The translations under genes were made by a program, and so were the position numbers. A stretch of DNA of 64,000 nt from Lysobacter silvisoli (lineage in GTDB: Bacteria > Pseudomonadota > Gammaproteobacteria > Xanthomonadales > Xanthomonadaceae): positions 168,603 through 232,602 of the forward strand of contig NZ_QTSU01000005.1 in NCBI RefSeq assembly GCF_003382365.1, read 5' to 3'. Positions 1 to 8,090 of this stretch are shown here, piece by piece. The notes beneath the pieces are model-generated. The model was not told the origin of the DNA and searched no databases. It saw only the letters and a program-made list of their open reading frames with translations. The stretch's first letter is position 1; every line of letters starts with the position of its first letter.

Positions 1-1822
1 AATCCGAGTAGCGGATCGCCGCGGTCAGGTCCAGGGTGGACAGCACCGGGAAGTTGAACTCGGTGTAGACCTCGCTCACGTCGTAGCTGGCGCTGACCGG
101 CGCGGCGAAGGAGTCCTGCGACTCGCCGCTCTGGCGCAGCGGATCGGGGTTGAACTCGCCGCGGTAGCGGCGGTGCTCGACGCCGGCGGCGAAGCCGGCG
201 GCGCGGTCGCCGATATCGAACAGGTCGCCGGTGATGTTGGCCGAGAACAGGTCCAGGACCTGCTTGCTCGAGTCGATCTGGCGGGTGCGGATCCAGTCGA
301 TCATGGCCTGGGTCATCGGACGGCCCTGGCCGCCGAACAGATCCAGCGGCACGCAGCCCGGCACCGCCGCGCACACGGTCGGATCGCCCAGGGCGAGCTT
401 GATCTTGGCGACGTTGTAGCCGTTGAGGAAGGTCTGCTCGGCCTTGTTCTCGGAGTGGACGTAGTTGGCGTCCCAGCCGAAGCCGCGCTCGCCGATGTCG
501 AACACGCCGTCCAGGCCGATGTTGAAGTAGGTGGTGTCCACGTCCTGGTGGAAGATGCGCGGGCCGACTTCGATCGGACGCTTGGTGATCCAGCCGAAGT
601 TGGTGGCCGGGTCCAGGGTGATGCCGAACGGGTTGTACGGGTTGTTGGCGTGCACGATCACCGTGTCGGCGATGCCACCGGTGCCGGCGAAGGGACCGAC
701 GAAGATCGGTTCCGGCGCGGCCTGGTTGGTCGAGGTGCGGTTGTTGTACAGCGCCTTGACGTGCAACCGGGTGTTCTCGGTCAGGTCGTAGTTGATGCTG
801 GTGAACAGCGCCTTGCGCTTGCTTGGGGTCAGCAGCAGGTTGAACGGCGCGAAGTTGAAGCGGTCGGCACCGCTGAAGCCGTGGTAGGTGCCGCCGTTGG
901 GGTTGTTCGGGTCGAACACCGGCACGGTGGTGCCATTGTTGAGGGTGATGTCGTACCAGTTGTCGCCGGCCGCGTCGCAACCGCCCACGCCCGTCACCGG
1001 GCGGCTGGGGTCGCAGAAGGTGAAGCGGCCCTGCGGCACGCCCGAGCTGCCCGCGGCCAGGCCCGCGCCCGGTACCGGTTCGGACGACTGCTTCCACTTG
1101 CCCGAGCTGATTTCCTTCTGCTCGAAGTAGCTGGCGCTGAACACCGCCGACCAGCGCTCGCCGCTGCCGCCCAGGGTCAGGCTGGCCTCGGTGGTGTCGC
1201 CGCCGCGGTCCCACTGGCCGAAGTAGCCGTGGATCTCGGCGCCGTCGAACTTCTTGCGGGTGATGATGTTGACCACGCCGGCGATGGCGTCGGAGCCGTA
1301 GATCGCCGAGGCGCCGTCTTCCAGCACTTCGATGCGCTCGACGATGGCCAGCGGAATGGTGTTGACGTCGGCGCTGCCGCTGACGCCCGAGGCCGAGGAT
1401 TCGTTGACCCAGCGGATGCCGTCCACCAGCACCAGCACGCGCTGCGAGCCGAGGTTGCGCAGGTCGACCTGGGCCGAACCGGCGCCGATGCCGCCGCCGT
1501 CGGGCGGATAGCCGAAGTTGCCGGAGGAGTTGAACTTGGCGTTCAGCGCCTTGCCGCCGGCGGTGAGCTGCTGCAGCACTTCGCCGACGCTCTGCACGCC
1601 GGTCTTTTCGAGCTTGGCGCGGTCGAGCACGAACACCGGCTGGGCGGTGACGGCGTTGGTCTGCTTGATGCGGGTACCGGTCACGGTGACCGTGTCCAGC
1701 GTGGTCGCGGACTGGGCGGGTGCGGCGGGTGCGGCGTCCTGGGCGGCGGCAAGGCCGGGCAGGCTGATCAGCAACGACAACTGGATGGCTTTCGCCAAGG
1801 ACTGGCGGCGCAGCGGCTTCAT
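1..1822 (-). CDS. TonB-dependent receptor, C-terminal part cut by window edge
   Basis: Outer-membrane TonB-dependent receptor. About 607 codons are visible from the ATG at 1822, and the frame is still open at position 1, so the end of the beta-barrel is missing. The N-terminus is a Sec signal ending in LPGLAAAQ. It is followed by a Ton-box-like segment ([12 protein letters not shown]) and a plug domain with the motifs [18 protein letters not shown] and [20 protein letters not shown]. The plug style (DINTIP-type loop, VNII) matches the large Xanthomonadaceae receptors that take up carbohydrates, peptides or other large nutrients rather than classical siderophores. The substrate cannot be named from sequence. 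An AGAGAGA purine tract just upstream of the ATG can serve as ribosome binding site. Confidence 0.93.
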   Translation of the reverse strand, partial: MKPLRRQSLAKAIQLSLLISLPGLAAAQDAAPAAPAQSATTLDTVTVTGTRIKQTNAVTAQPVFVLDRAKLEKTGVQSVGEVLQQLTAGGKALNAKFNSSGNFGYPPDGGGIGAGSAQVDLRNLGSQRVLVLVDGIRWVNESSASGVSGSADVNTIPLAIVERIEVLEDGASAIYGSDAIAGVVNIITRKKFDGAEIHGYFGQWDRGGDTTEASLTLGGSGERWSAVFSASYFEQKEISSGKWKQSSEPVPGAGLAAGSSGVPQGRFTFCDPSRPVTGVGGCDAAGDNWYDITLNNGTTVPVFDPNNPNGGTYHGFSGADRFNFAPFNLLLTPSKRKALFTSINYDLTENTRLHVKALYNNRTSTNQAAPEPIFVGPFAGTGGIADTVIVHANNPYNPFGITLDPATNFGWITKRPIEVGPRIFHQDVDTTYFNIGLDGVFDIGERGFGWDANYVHSENKAEQTFLNGYNVAKIKLALGDPTVCAAVPGCVPLDLFGGQGRPMTQAMIDWIRTRQIDSSKQVLDLFSANITGDLFDIGDRAAGFAAGVEHRRYRGEFNPDPLRQSGESQDSFAAPVSASYDVSEVYTEFNFPVLSTLDLTAAIRYSD

Positions 1823-2026
1823 CTCTCTCTCCCTAAGACGTGGCTGGATTTTTTTTGTAGGCGCCGCGTCCCCTGGCTGCGGCGTCACGAGGTTGTAAAC
1901 AATTCGTGAATCCGCCACAAGCGGCAAAGTGCCTGCGCCGAGACCGAATGCTCAATTCCGCACACAAGCGCCCGCCGCGCCCCCTGTTCAGGGGCACGTT
2001 TCTTGCACAATCAATACGTTACACGT
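1823..2026. other. Intergenic region upstream of the receptor gene
   Basis: About 200 bp lie between the receptor start at 1822 and the end of the TauE/SafE gene at 2027, both on the minus strand. The region is locally AT-richer (a run of eight T at about 1850-1857, and ATTCGTGAATCC near 1900), as expected for the receptor promoter. I could not assign clear -35/-10 boxes, and I see no coding sequence. Confidence 0.4.
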
Positions 2027-2827
2027 TCAGCCGCCGATCAGCAGGCTGACTGCGACCGTGACCAGGAAGCCCGCGAACACCCGCTTGAGGGTCAGGCCGT
2101 TGAGGCGGTGCGCCAGGCGGGTGCCGTAGGGCGCGGCGACCACCGAGGCCAGGGCCACGCCGATGGCGGCGGGCAGGTAGACGTAGCCGATGGCGTGATG
2201 CGGCAGCGCCCCGGGCGGGGCGTGCAGGGCATAGCCCACCGCCGAGGCCAGGCCGATGGCCACGCCGCAGGCCGAGGAGGTGCCGACCGCGCGCACCGGC
2301 GCCACCCCGCGCCAGACCAGCAGCGGCACGGTCATGCTGCCGCCGCCGATGCCCACCACCGCCGACACCGCGCCGATGCCGACCCCGGCCGCGCTCATCG
2401 GCACGCCGCGCGGCGGCGGCTCGTGGTCGGCCACGGTCGGCCGGTTCTTGCCGAACAGCAGCTGCGCGGCGGCGATCAGGCAGTAGCCGGCGACGATGTA
2501 GCGCAGCAGGTCGTCGTCGATGCGCACCGCGACCAGGCTGCCCAGCCAGCCACCGATGAGCAGGCCCGGCACCATCCAGCGCACGGTCGGCCACAGCACG
2601 CTGCCGCGTTTGGCGTGCGCGCGCGCCGAGGCCGCCGCGGTCAGCACGATGCTGGCCAGCGAACTGGCCAGGGCGGTGTGCATGGCCGCTTCCTGCGGCA
2701 CGCCCACCCACGGCGCCAGCCACGACAACGCCGCCACCAGCACCAGGCCGCCGCCCACGCCGAGCAGGCCGGCGAGCACGCCGGCGATCGCGCCCAACAG
2801 CAGAAATACCGCCCAAGCGATCGTCAC
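2027..2827 (-). CDS. Sulfite exporter TauE/SafE family membrane protein
   Basis: A 266-residue multi-pass inner-membrane permease of the TauE/SafE (DUF81) family, whose members move sulfite, sulfoacetate or related anions. The family repeat is visible twice: AGLLGVGGGLVLVAALSWL near residue 20 and VSAVVGIGGGSMTVPLL near residue 155. Each glycine-rich GVGGG/GIGGG loop marks one half of the internally duplicated fold. Seven to eight hydrophobic segments fill the protein. The start is GTG at 2827, preceded by GGAGA at a suitable distance; no in-frame ATG gives a better N-terminus. Nothing nearby indicates the substrate. Confidence 0.88.
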   Translation of the reverse strand: MTIAWAVFLLLGAIAGVLAGLLGVGGGLVLVAALSWLAPWVGVPQEAAMHTALASSLASIVLTAAASARAHAKRGSVLWPTVRWMVPGLLIGGWLGSLVAVRIDDDLLRYIVAGYCLIAAAQLLFGKNRPTVADHEPPPRGVPMSAAGVGIGAVSAVVGIGGGSMTVPLLVWRGVAPVRAVGTSSACGVAIGLASAVGYALHAPPGALPHHAIGYVYLPAAIGVALASVVAAPYGTRLAHRLNGLTLKRVFAGFLVTVAVSLLIGG

Positions 2828-2953
2828 TGCATCGTCTCCGTCGTGGTGGCTCGTACCGGTCCGCGATCTTCGCGCGAAACACGCGTCGCGTCATTCGCAT
2901 CGCCCGCACGTCGGAACGGCCACGCCTCCAAACATCCGCCCGCACCCGACACA

Positions 2954-3045
2954 CCGTCATTCCGGCGAAAGCCGGAACCCATTTGGATTCCCCCCCTCGT
3001 CCCAGCCAAGATCAAAGTGGGTTCCGGCCTTCGCCGGAATGACGG
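2954..3045. repeat. Long inverted repeat, CATTCCGGCGAA family (copy 1)
   Basis: Two 28-nt arms (2954-2981 and 3018-3045) are complementary at all but one position. The outer ends read CCGTCATTCCGGCG and CGCCGGAATGACGG, and about 36 nt separate the arms. It lies between the TauE/SafE gene (transcribed leftward) and the lytic transglycosylase gene (rightward). A second copy with the same ends is at 56176-56278. It is a REP/MITE-like intergenic element with no coding content. Confidence 0.85.
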
Positions 3046-3108
3046 ATTCGTGGCCACCACCCGCGCCATCACGCAAGCGATTCACCATCGCTGGGCTATA
3101 GTCCGGCC

Positions 3109-5145
3109 ATGCTGCCCCGCCCCTTCCCCCTGCTGTTCGCCGCGCTCGCGGCCACCCTGGCCACCGCCGCCTGCGCGCAGACCACCGCCGCGCCGCCGGC
3201 CGCCGCCAGCGTGCCCGCGCCCGTCAACGATCCCCAGCTGCCGCGCGTGCGCGCCGCGCTGGAAGCCGCCGAGCGCGGCCAGTTCGACGCCGCCCAATAC
3301 GCCGACCTCGCCCGCCACCCGTTGTACGGCTGGGTCGAGTACGCCGGCCTGCGCCGCAACATCGACAGCGTGGGCAATGCCCAGGCGCAGAGCTTCCTGG
3401 GCCGCTACGGCAACCAGGCTGCCGGCACCGCGTTCCGCGAAGTGTGGCTGGCCGCGGCCGCGCGCCGCGAGGACTGGCCGGCGTTCATGGCCGCGTGGAA
3501 GCCGGAGCTGGCCAAGAACACCGGCCTGCGCTGCGCCGAACTCAGCGCGCGCCAGGCCCTGCGCCAGGCCGACGCGCAATGGACGCGCGATGCGCAGGCG
3601 GTGTGGACCGCCTCGGGCAAGGCGCTGCCCAACGAATGCGATGCGCCGATGGCACTGCTGGCCGCGCAGGGCGGCCTGACCTCCGAACTGCGCTGGCGGC
3701 GCATCGACGCCGCCGCGGCCGAGTGGCTGCCCGCGGTGATGCGCAGCGCCGCGCGCGGCCTGCCCGCCGACGAACAGGCCCAGGCCAACGACTACGCCGC
3801 GTTCCTGGAAGCGGTCAACGAGCGTGCGCTGAGCTGGCCCAAGACCGAGCGCAGCCGGCGCATGGCCTCCTACGGCCTGGCGCGGCTGGGCAAGTCGGCG
3901 CCGGTGGCGGCCGAGGCGCAGCTGCCCAAGTACGCCAATGCGCTGGGCTTCAGCGACGAAGACCGGGGCCGCGTGCTCTATCAGGTGGCGCTGTGGACGG
4001 TGGCCTCGTACGAGCCCGAGTCGGCGCAGCGCCTGGCCAACGTGCCGGCGGTGTCCTACGACGAACGCCTGCACGAATGGCGCGCGCGCGAGGCCATGTC
4101 GCGTTCGGACTGGGCCGGCGCGCTGGCCGCGATCCGGCGCATGGGCCCCAAGCAGCGCAACGATTCGCGCTGGCAGTATTTCGAAGCGCGCCTGACCGAA
4201 CGCGCCGGCGACAAGGCCGGCGCCGACCGCCTGTACCGCGACGCCGCGCGCAAGCCCGAGTTCCACGGCTTCCTGGCCGCCGACCGCGTCGGCCTGCCCT
4301 ACGCGCTGTGCCCGCTGATCCCCAACGACACCGCCGCGGCCAAGGCCGCGATCGCGCGCGACGGCGCGGTGCTGCGGGCGATGGGCCTGTACAAGATCGA
4401 GCGCAAGTCCTGGGCCACGCGCGAATGGGACGAGGCGCTGTCGCGCTTCGACGACGACCAGCGCCGGATCGCGGTGGAAGTGGCGCAGAGCTACGGCTGG
4501 TTCGACCGCGCGGTGTTCTCGCTGAGCAAGGACCCGCAGGGCAAGCCCAAGCCCGACGAGCTGCGCCTGTACCAGCTGCGCTTCCCGCTGCACCACGACG
4601 ACACCATCCGCCGCGAGTCGGCGCGCAACGGCCTGGACCCGGCCTGGGTCGCGGCCGAGATCCGCGCCGAAAGCGTGTTCGACCCCACCGCGCGCTCCGG
4701 CGCCAACGCAATGGGCCTGATGCAGGTGCTGCCCACCACCGGCGCCAACGTCGCCCGCCGCCTGGGCCTGCCCTGGGGCGGCGCGTCCAGCCTGTACGAC
4801 TCGGACACCAACATCGTCCTGGGCACGGCTTACCTGCGCGAGCTGCTGGACAAGTACGGCGGCCAGCCCTACTTCGCCATGGCCGGCTACAACGCCGGGC
4901 CCGCGCCGCTGGCGCGCTGGCAGTCGCAGCGCCCCGGCATGGATGCGGACTTCTGGATCGAGACCATCAGCTACAAGGAAACGCGCGAATACGTGGCGCG
5001 CGTGCTGGCCTTCAGCGTGATCTACGACTGGCGCCTCAACGGCGACGCGATGAACCTCACCGACCGCATGCGCGGCCGCATCGACGCGCCGCGCAAGCGC
5101 TTCGCCTGCCCGCTGGCCGCGGCGCCGGCGGCGAAGACGCCGTGA
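3109..5145 (+). CDS. slt: Soluble lytic murein transglycosylase (Slt70-like)
   Basis: A 678-residue periplasmic lytic transglycosylase that cleaves the MurNAc-GlcNAc bond of peptidoglycan to give 1,6-anhydro products. A Sec/lipoprotein-like leader (ATLATAACAQTT) is followed by about 450 residues of alpha-helical superhelix (U/L domains) and a C-terminal goose-lysozyme-like catalytic domain. The catalytic glutamate is Glu521 in AEIRAESVF, followed by the family motifs GLMQVLPTTG and AGYNAGPAPLARW. The length fits the E. coli Slt70 class. A TATAGT box at 3097-3102 lies only six bases before the ATG and there is no Shine-Dalgarno sequence, so a leaderless mRNA is possible. The stop codon overlaps the next gene (GTGA). 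Confidence 0.95.
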   Translation: MLPRPFPLLFAALAATLATAACAQTTAAPPAAASVPAPVNDPQLPRVRAALEAAERGQFDAAQYADLARHPLYGWVEYAGLRRNIDSVGNAQAQSFLGRYGNQAAGTAFREVWLAAAARREDWPAFMAAWKPELAKNTGLRCAELSARQALRQADAQWTRDAQAVWTASGKALPNECDAPMALLAAQGGLTSELRWRRIDAAAAEWLPAVMRSAARGLPADEQAQANDYAAFLEAVNERALSWPKTERSRRMASYGLARLGKSAPVAAEAQLPKYANALGFSDEDRGRVLYQVALWTVASYEPESAQRLANVPAVSYDERLHEWRAREAMSRSDWAGALAAIRRMGPKQRNDSRWQYFEARLTERAGDKAGADRLYRDAARKPEFHGFLAADRVGLPYALCPLIPNDTAAAKAAIARDGAVLRAMGLYKIERKSWATREWDEALSRFDDDQRRIAVEVAQSYGWFDRAVFSLSKDPQGKPKPDELRLYQLRFPLHHDDTIRRESARNGLDPAWVAAEIRAESVFDPTARSGANAMGLMQVLPTTGANVARRLGLPWGGASSLYDSDTNIVLGTAYLRELLDKYGGQPYFAMAGYNAGPAPLARWQSQRPGMDADFWIETISYKETREYVARVLAFSVIYDWRLNGDAMNLTDRMRGRIDAPRKRFACPLAAAPAAKTP

Positions 5146-6062
5146 ACGTACCCGCTCGCCGCCACATCGTGGTGCTGGGCGGCACCGGCTTCGTCGGCCG
5201 CCGCCTGGTCGAGCAACTGCTGCACGACGGCCACCGCACCACCGTGCTCAGCCGCGGCGCCGATCCGGCCAAGCGCGCGCAGCTGCCGCGCGGCAGCAGC
5301 CTGATCGAAGGCGACGTGCACGATCGCGGTTTTCTCAGCGCGGTGCTGGACGACGCCGACGCGGTGGTCAACCTGATCGGCATCCTCAACGAGCGCGGCG
5401 ACGACGGCCGCGGCTTCGAGCAGGTGTACGTGAGCCAGCTGGAGTCGCTGATCGCGGCCATGCGCGATATGGGCGTGCGCCGGCTGCTGCAGATGAGCGC
5501 GCTGGGCGCGGGCAGCGGCGAAAGCCATTACCTGCAGGCGCGCGGACGCGCCGAGGCGCTGGTGCGCGGCTCGCAGCTGGACTGGACTTTGTTCCGGCCC
5601 TCGGTGATCGCCGGTCCCGGCGACGGTTTGTTCTGCCGCTTCGACCAGCTGCTGCGCTACGCGCCGCTGCTGCCGATCGGCCGCGCCGACGCGCGCTTCC
5701 AGCCGGTGTGGGTGGACGACGTGGTCGCCGCGTACTCGCGTGCGCTGGCCGACGGCGGCAGCATCGGCCAGAGCTACGACCTGGTCGGCCCCGACGTGCT
5801 CAGCCTGGCCGAGATCGTGCGCCTGACCGCGCGTGCGCGCGGCCGCCTGCGCGGGGTGATCGCGCTGCCGCCCAGGCTGGGCCGCCTGCAGGCCGGCATC
5901 GGCGAGCACCTGCCCGGCAAGCCGATCAGCCGCGACAACTGGCGCTCGCTGCAGACCGATTCGGTCAGCGCCTACAACGGCCTGCCCAAGCTGGGCATCG
6001 CACCGACGCCGGTGGTGCCGCGCGTACGCGAGATTCTGGGCTTGGAGCCGGCGCGCGGCTGA
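5142..6062 (+). CDS. NAD(P)-binding epimerase/dehydratase-like protein (NDUFA9-like atypical SDR)
   Basis: A 306-residue Rossmann-fold protein. The dinucleotide-binding loop GGTGFVGRRL is within the first 25 residues, and the YxxxK catalytic motif is degenerate (SHYLQARGRAEAL). That combination is typical of the atypical extended SDR group that includes NDUFA9/complex I-associated proteins and Xanthomonas 'NAD-dependent epimerase' genes. The start is GTG at 5142, overlapping the slt stop as GTGA, so the two genes are translationally coupled. The functional link to the lytic transglycosylase is unknown. A role in quinone or lipid metabolism, or as a redox sensor, is possible but inferred only from the family. 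Confidence 0.88.
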   Translation: MNVPARRHIVVLGGTGFVGRRLVEQLLHDGHRTTVLSRGADPAKRAQLPRGSSLIEGDVHDRGFLSAVLDDADAVVNLIGILNERGDDGRGFEQVYVSQLESLIAAMRDMGVRRLLQMSALGAGSGESHYLQARGRAEALVRGSQLDWTLFRPSVIAGPGDGLFCRFDQLLRYAPLLPIGRADARFQPVWVDDVVAAYSRALADGGSIGQSYDLVGPDVLSLAEIVRLTARARGRLRGVIALPPRLGRLQAGIGEHLPGKPISRDNWRSLQTDSVSAYNGLPKLGIAPTPVVPRVREILGLEPARG

Positions 6063-6103
6063 AGGTGGCCCGGTGCGCTGCATCGGCGTCACGAACATTC
6101 GTA

Positions 6104-6140
6104 GCATCACTGGATTCCCGCCTTTGCGGGAATGACGAGC
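6104..6140. repeat. Short palindrome, GGATTCCCGC family (copy 1)
   Basis: A single hairpin unit (TTCCCGCCTTTGCGGGAA) followed by TGACGAGC, in the 182-bp gap between the epimerase gene and the PH-domain gene. The same unit occurs as a facing pair at 19482-19578. It is a short intergenic repeat and may act as a transcript-end structure for the slt operon. Confidence 0.7.
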
Positions 6141-6244
6141 GAAAGAAGGCGAGGCGACAAATCGCCGCACCAGCGCCGCCCCGCCCTCGCTCTCCCGCTC
6201 CACAAGCCTTAGCATCGGTATCCACTCCACACAGGACTGCCGCC

Positions 6245-6622
6245 ATGGGCCTGCTCGACACCCTGCTCGGCCACGCCGGCGACAAGCCGGTCGACAAGAT
6301 CGCCGAAGACTTCATGCCGCTGCTCGCGCCCGGCGAAACCGTGCAGCGCGCGTTCGGCGAGATCCGCGACCTGATCGTGTTCACCGACCGCCGCCTGATC
6401 CTGGTGGACAAGCAGGGCGTGACCGGCCGCAAGACAGAATTCCTCAGCCTGCCCTACCGCAGCATCGTGATGTTCTCGCTGGAAACCGCTGGCCACTTCG
6501 ACCTGGAGTCGGAGCTGCGGGTGTGGGTGTCCGGCCAGGCCGCGCCGATCGTGCGCCACCTGGGCCGCAGCAGCGGCGCCGAGGACATCATCGGCCTGCT
6601 GGCGCAGAACGCGCCGCGCTGA
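6245..6622 (+). CDS. PH domain-containing protein (bacterial PH, YvbH-like)
   Basis: A 125-residue cytoplasmic protein with the bacterial pleckstrin-homology fold (bPH_1, Pfam PF08000 type). Recognisable features are an N-terminal amphipathic segment ([15 protein letters not shown]) and the core strand pattern [18 protein letters not shown] followed by [13 protein letters not shown]. These proteins form oligomeric rings and their function is unknown. The start is the ATG at 6245, preceded by ACAGGAC. It ends 16 bp before the cca gene on the same strand, so co-transcription is likely. Confidence 0.88.
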   Translation: MGLLDTLLGHAGDKPVDKIAEDFMPLLAPGETVQRAFGEIRDLIVFTDRRLILVDKQGVTGRKTEFLSLPYRSIVMFSLETAGHFDLESELRVWVSGQAAPIVRHLGRSSGAEDIIGLLAQNAPR

Positions 6623-6638
6623 GCGCGGTCCGCGCGGC

Positions 6639-7865
6639 ATGAAGACCTACCTGGTCGGCGGCGCGGTACGCGACCGGCTGCTGGGCCGCGAGCCCGGCGA
6701 CCGCGACTACGTCGTGGTCGGCGCGACCCCGCAAGCCATGCTCGACGCCGGCTACAAGCCGGTGGGCCGCGACTTCCCCGTGTTCCTGCATCCGCACAGC
6801 GGCGAGGAATACGCGCTGGCGCGCACCGAACGCAAGTCCGGACGCGGCTACCGCGGTTTCGTCGTCGACACCGATCCCGCGGTGACGCTGGAAGAGGACC
6901 TGGGCCGGCGCGACTTCACCATCAACGCCATCGCCCAGGACGAGGACGGCCGTCTGGTCGATCCCTACGGCGGCGCGCGCGATGTCGAGGCGCGGGTGCT
7001 GCGCCACGTCGGTCCGGCCTTCGTCGAAGATCCGCTGCGGGTGTTGCGTGCGGCGCGCTTCATGGCCCGCTTCGCGCCGCTGGGTTTCAGCGTGGCGCCG
7101 GAGACCGTGGCGCTGATGCGCGAGATGGCGGCCTCGGGCGAGTTGGCCGAACTGGTGCCCGAGCGCGTGTGGCAGGAACTGCGCCGCGCGCTCGCCAGCG
7201 AGCGGCCTTCGGCCTTCCTGCATACCTTGCGCCAGGCCGATGCGCTGGCCGCGGTGCTGCCGGAAGTGGACGCGCTGTACGGCGTGCCGCAGCGCGCCGA
7301 GTACCACCCCGAAGTCGACACCGGCACGCACATCGAACTGGTCTGCGACATGGCCGCACGGCTGGCGCCGGGCGACGACCTGATCGGCTATGCCGCGCTC
7401 ACCCACGACCTGGGCAAGGCGCTGACGCCCGCCGACGTGCTGCCCAAGCACGTCGGTCACGAACAGGCCGGCCTGGCGCCGCTGCGCGCGCTCAGCGAAC
7501 GGCTGAAGGTGCCGACCGAACACCGCCAGCTGGCCGAAGCCGCCTGCCGCGAGCATTTGAACGTGCACCGCTTCGACGAACTGCGCGCCAGCACCGTCTT
7601 CGATCTGATCGCGCGCTGCGACGGCTTCCGCCAGCCCGAGCGCGTGCGCCGCATGAGCGTGGTCTGCGAAGCCGACAAGCGCGGCCGCACCGGCCTGTCC
7701 GAAGTCGAGTACCCGCAAGGCCCGCGCCTGCGCGCGGCGCTGGACGCCGCCCTGGCCGTGCGCGCCGCCGACGTCGCCCAGGGCCGCAGCGGCCCCGAAG
7801 TCGGCGAAGCCCTGCGCAAAGCGCGCATCGCCGCAATCGCCCAGGCCTCCGGCAAGTCGCCATGA
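6639..7865 (+). CDS. cca: Multifunctional CCA tRNA nucleotidyltransferase with HD domain
   Basis: A 408-residue class II CCA-adding enzyme that builds or repairs the 3'-CCA end of tRNAs. The nucleotidyltransferase signature ([13 protein letters not shown], then [12 protein letters not shown]) opens the protein. The [10 protein letters not shown] motif (about residue 90) and the basic RxxRF region ([12 protein letters not shown]) follow. An HD phosphohydrolase domain is present in the C-terminal third ([14 protein letters not shown]). The length and presence of the HD domain match the gammaproteobacterial enzyme (about 410 residues). Housekeeping gene; nothing unusual. Confidence 0.97.
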   Translation: MKTYLVGGAVRDRLLGREPGDRDYVVVGATPQAMLDAGYKPVGRDFPVFLHPHSGEEYALARTERKSGRGYRGFVVDTDPAVTLEEDLGRRDFTINAIAQDEDGRLVDPYGGARDVEARVLRHVGPAFVEDPLRVLRAARFMARFAPLGFSVAPETVALMREMAASGELAELVPERVWQELRRALASERPSAFLHTLRQADALAAVLPEVDALYGVPQRAEYHPEVDTGTHIELVCDMAARLAPGDDLIGYAALTHDLGKALTPADVLPKHVGHEQAGLAPLRALSERLKVPTEHRQLAEAACREHLNVHRFDELRASTVFDLIARCDGFRQPERVRRMSVVCEADKRGRTGLSEVEYPQGPRLRAALDAALAVRAADVAQGRSGPEVGEALRKARIAAIAQASGKSP

Positions 7866-7873
7866 GCCCCCGC

Positions 7874-7980
7874 CTTGGGGTAGGAGCGGCGTAAGCCGCG
7901 ACCGCGCAACCGCAGCTACGACGAACGTTCGCCGACCCACGCGGCTCCGGGTCGCGGCTCACGCCGCTCCTACCCCAAAG
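7874..7980. repeat. Inverted repeat, TAGGAGCGGC family
   Basis: Facing arms reading CTTGGGGTAGGAGCGGCG...AAGCCGCGACC and GGTCGCGGCTCACGCCGCTC...CCCCAAAG, about 107 bp in total, directly downstream of cca. Related partial units occur at 61985-62140. It is a non-coding intergenic repeat that would fold into a long hairpin in RNA. Confidence 0.8.
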
Positions 7981-8032
7981 CAACGCCGCTCCCACAGGGC
8001 CGGCTTGGCTAAAGCTTCGCGCGTTCGAAACA

Positions 8033-8066
8033 AAACGCCGGGCGGCCTCGCGGCCGCCCGGCGTTT
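8033..8066 (-). terminator. Rho-independent terminator of the second TonB-dependent receptor
   Basis: A perfect 15-bp stem (8033-8047 with 8052-8066) around a TCGC loop. The stem starts with AAACG, so on the minus strand it ends in a short U tract. It lies 25 bp beyond the receptor stop codon. Confidence 0.8.
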
Positions 8067-8090
8067 GGGTTCGCCGCAGAACGACGCGGC

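Noticed and set aside
173..1909. A 578-codon open frame on the plus strand opposite the first TonB-dependent receptor
   Set aside because: Its translation is low-complexity Val/Gly/Ala/Arg/Asp, typical of the antisense of high-GC coding sequence; the minus strand has the receptor with signal peptide and plug motifs.
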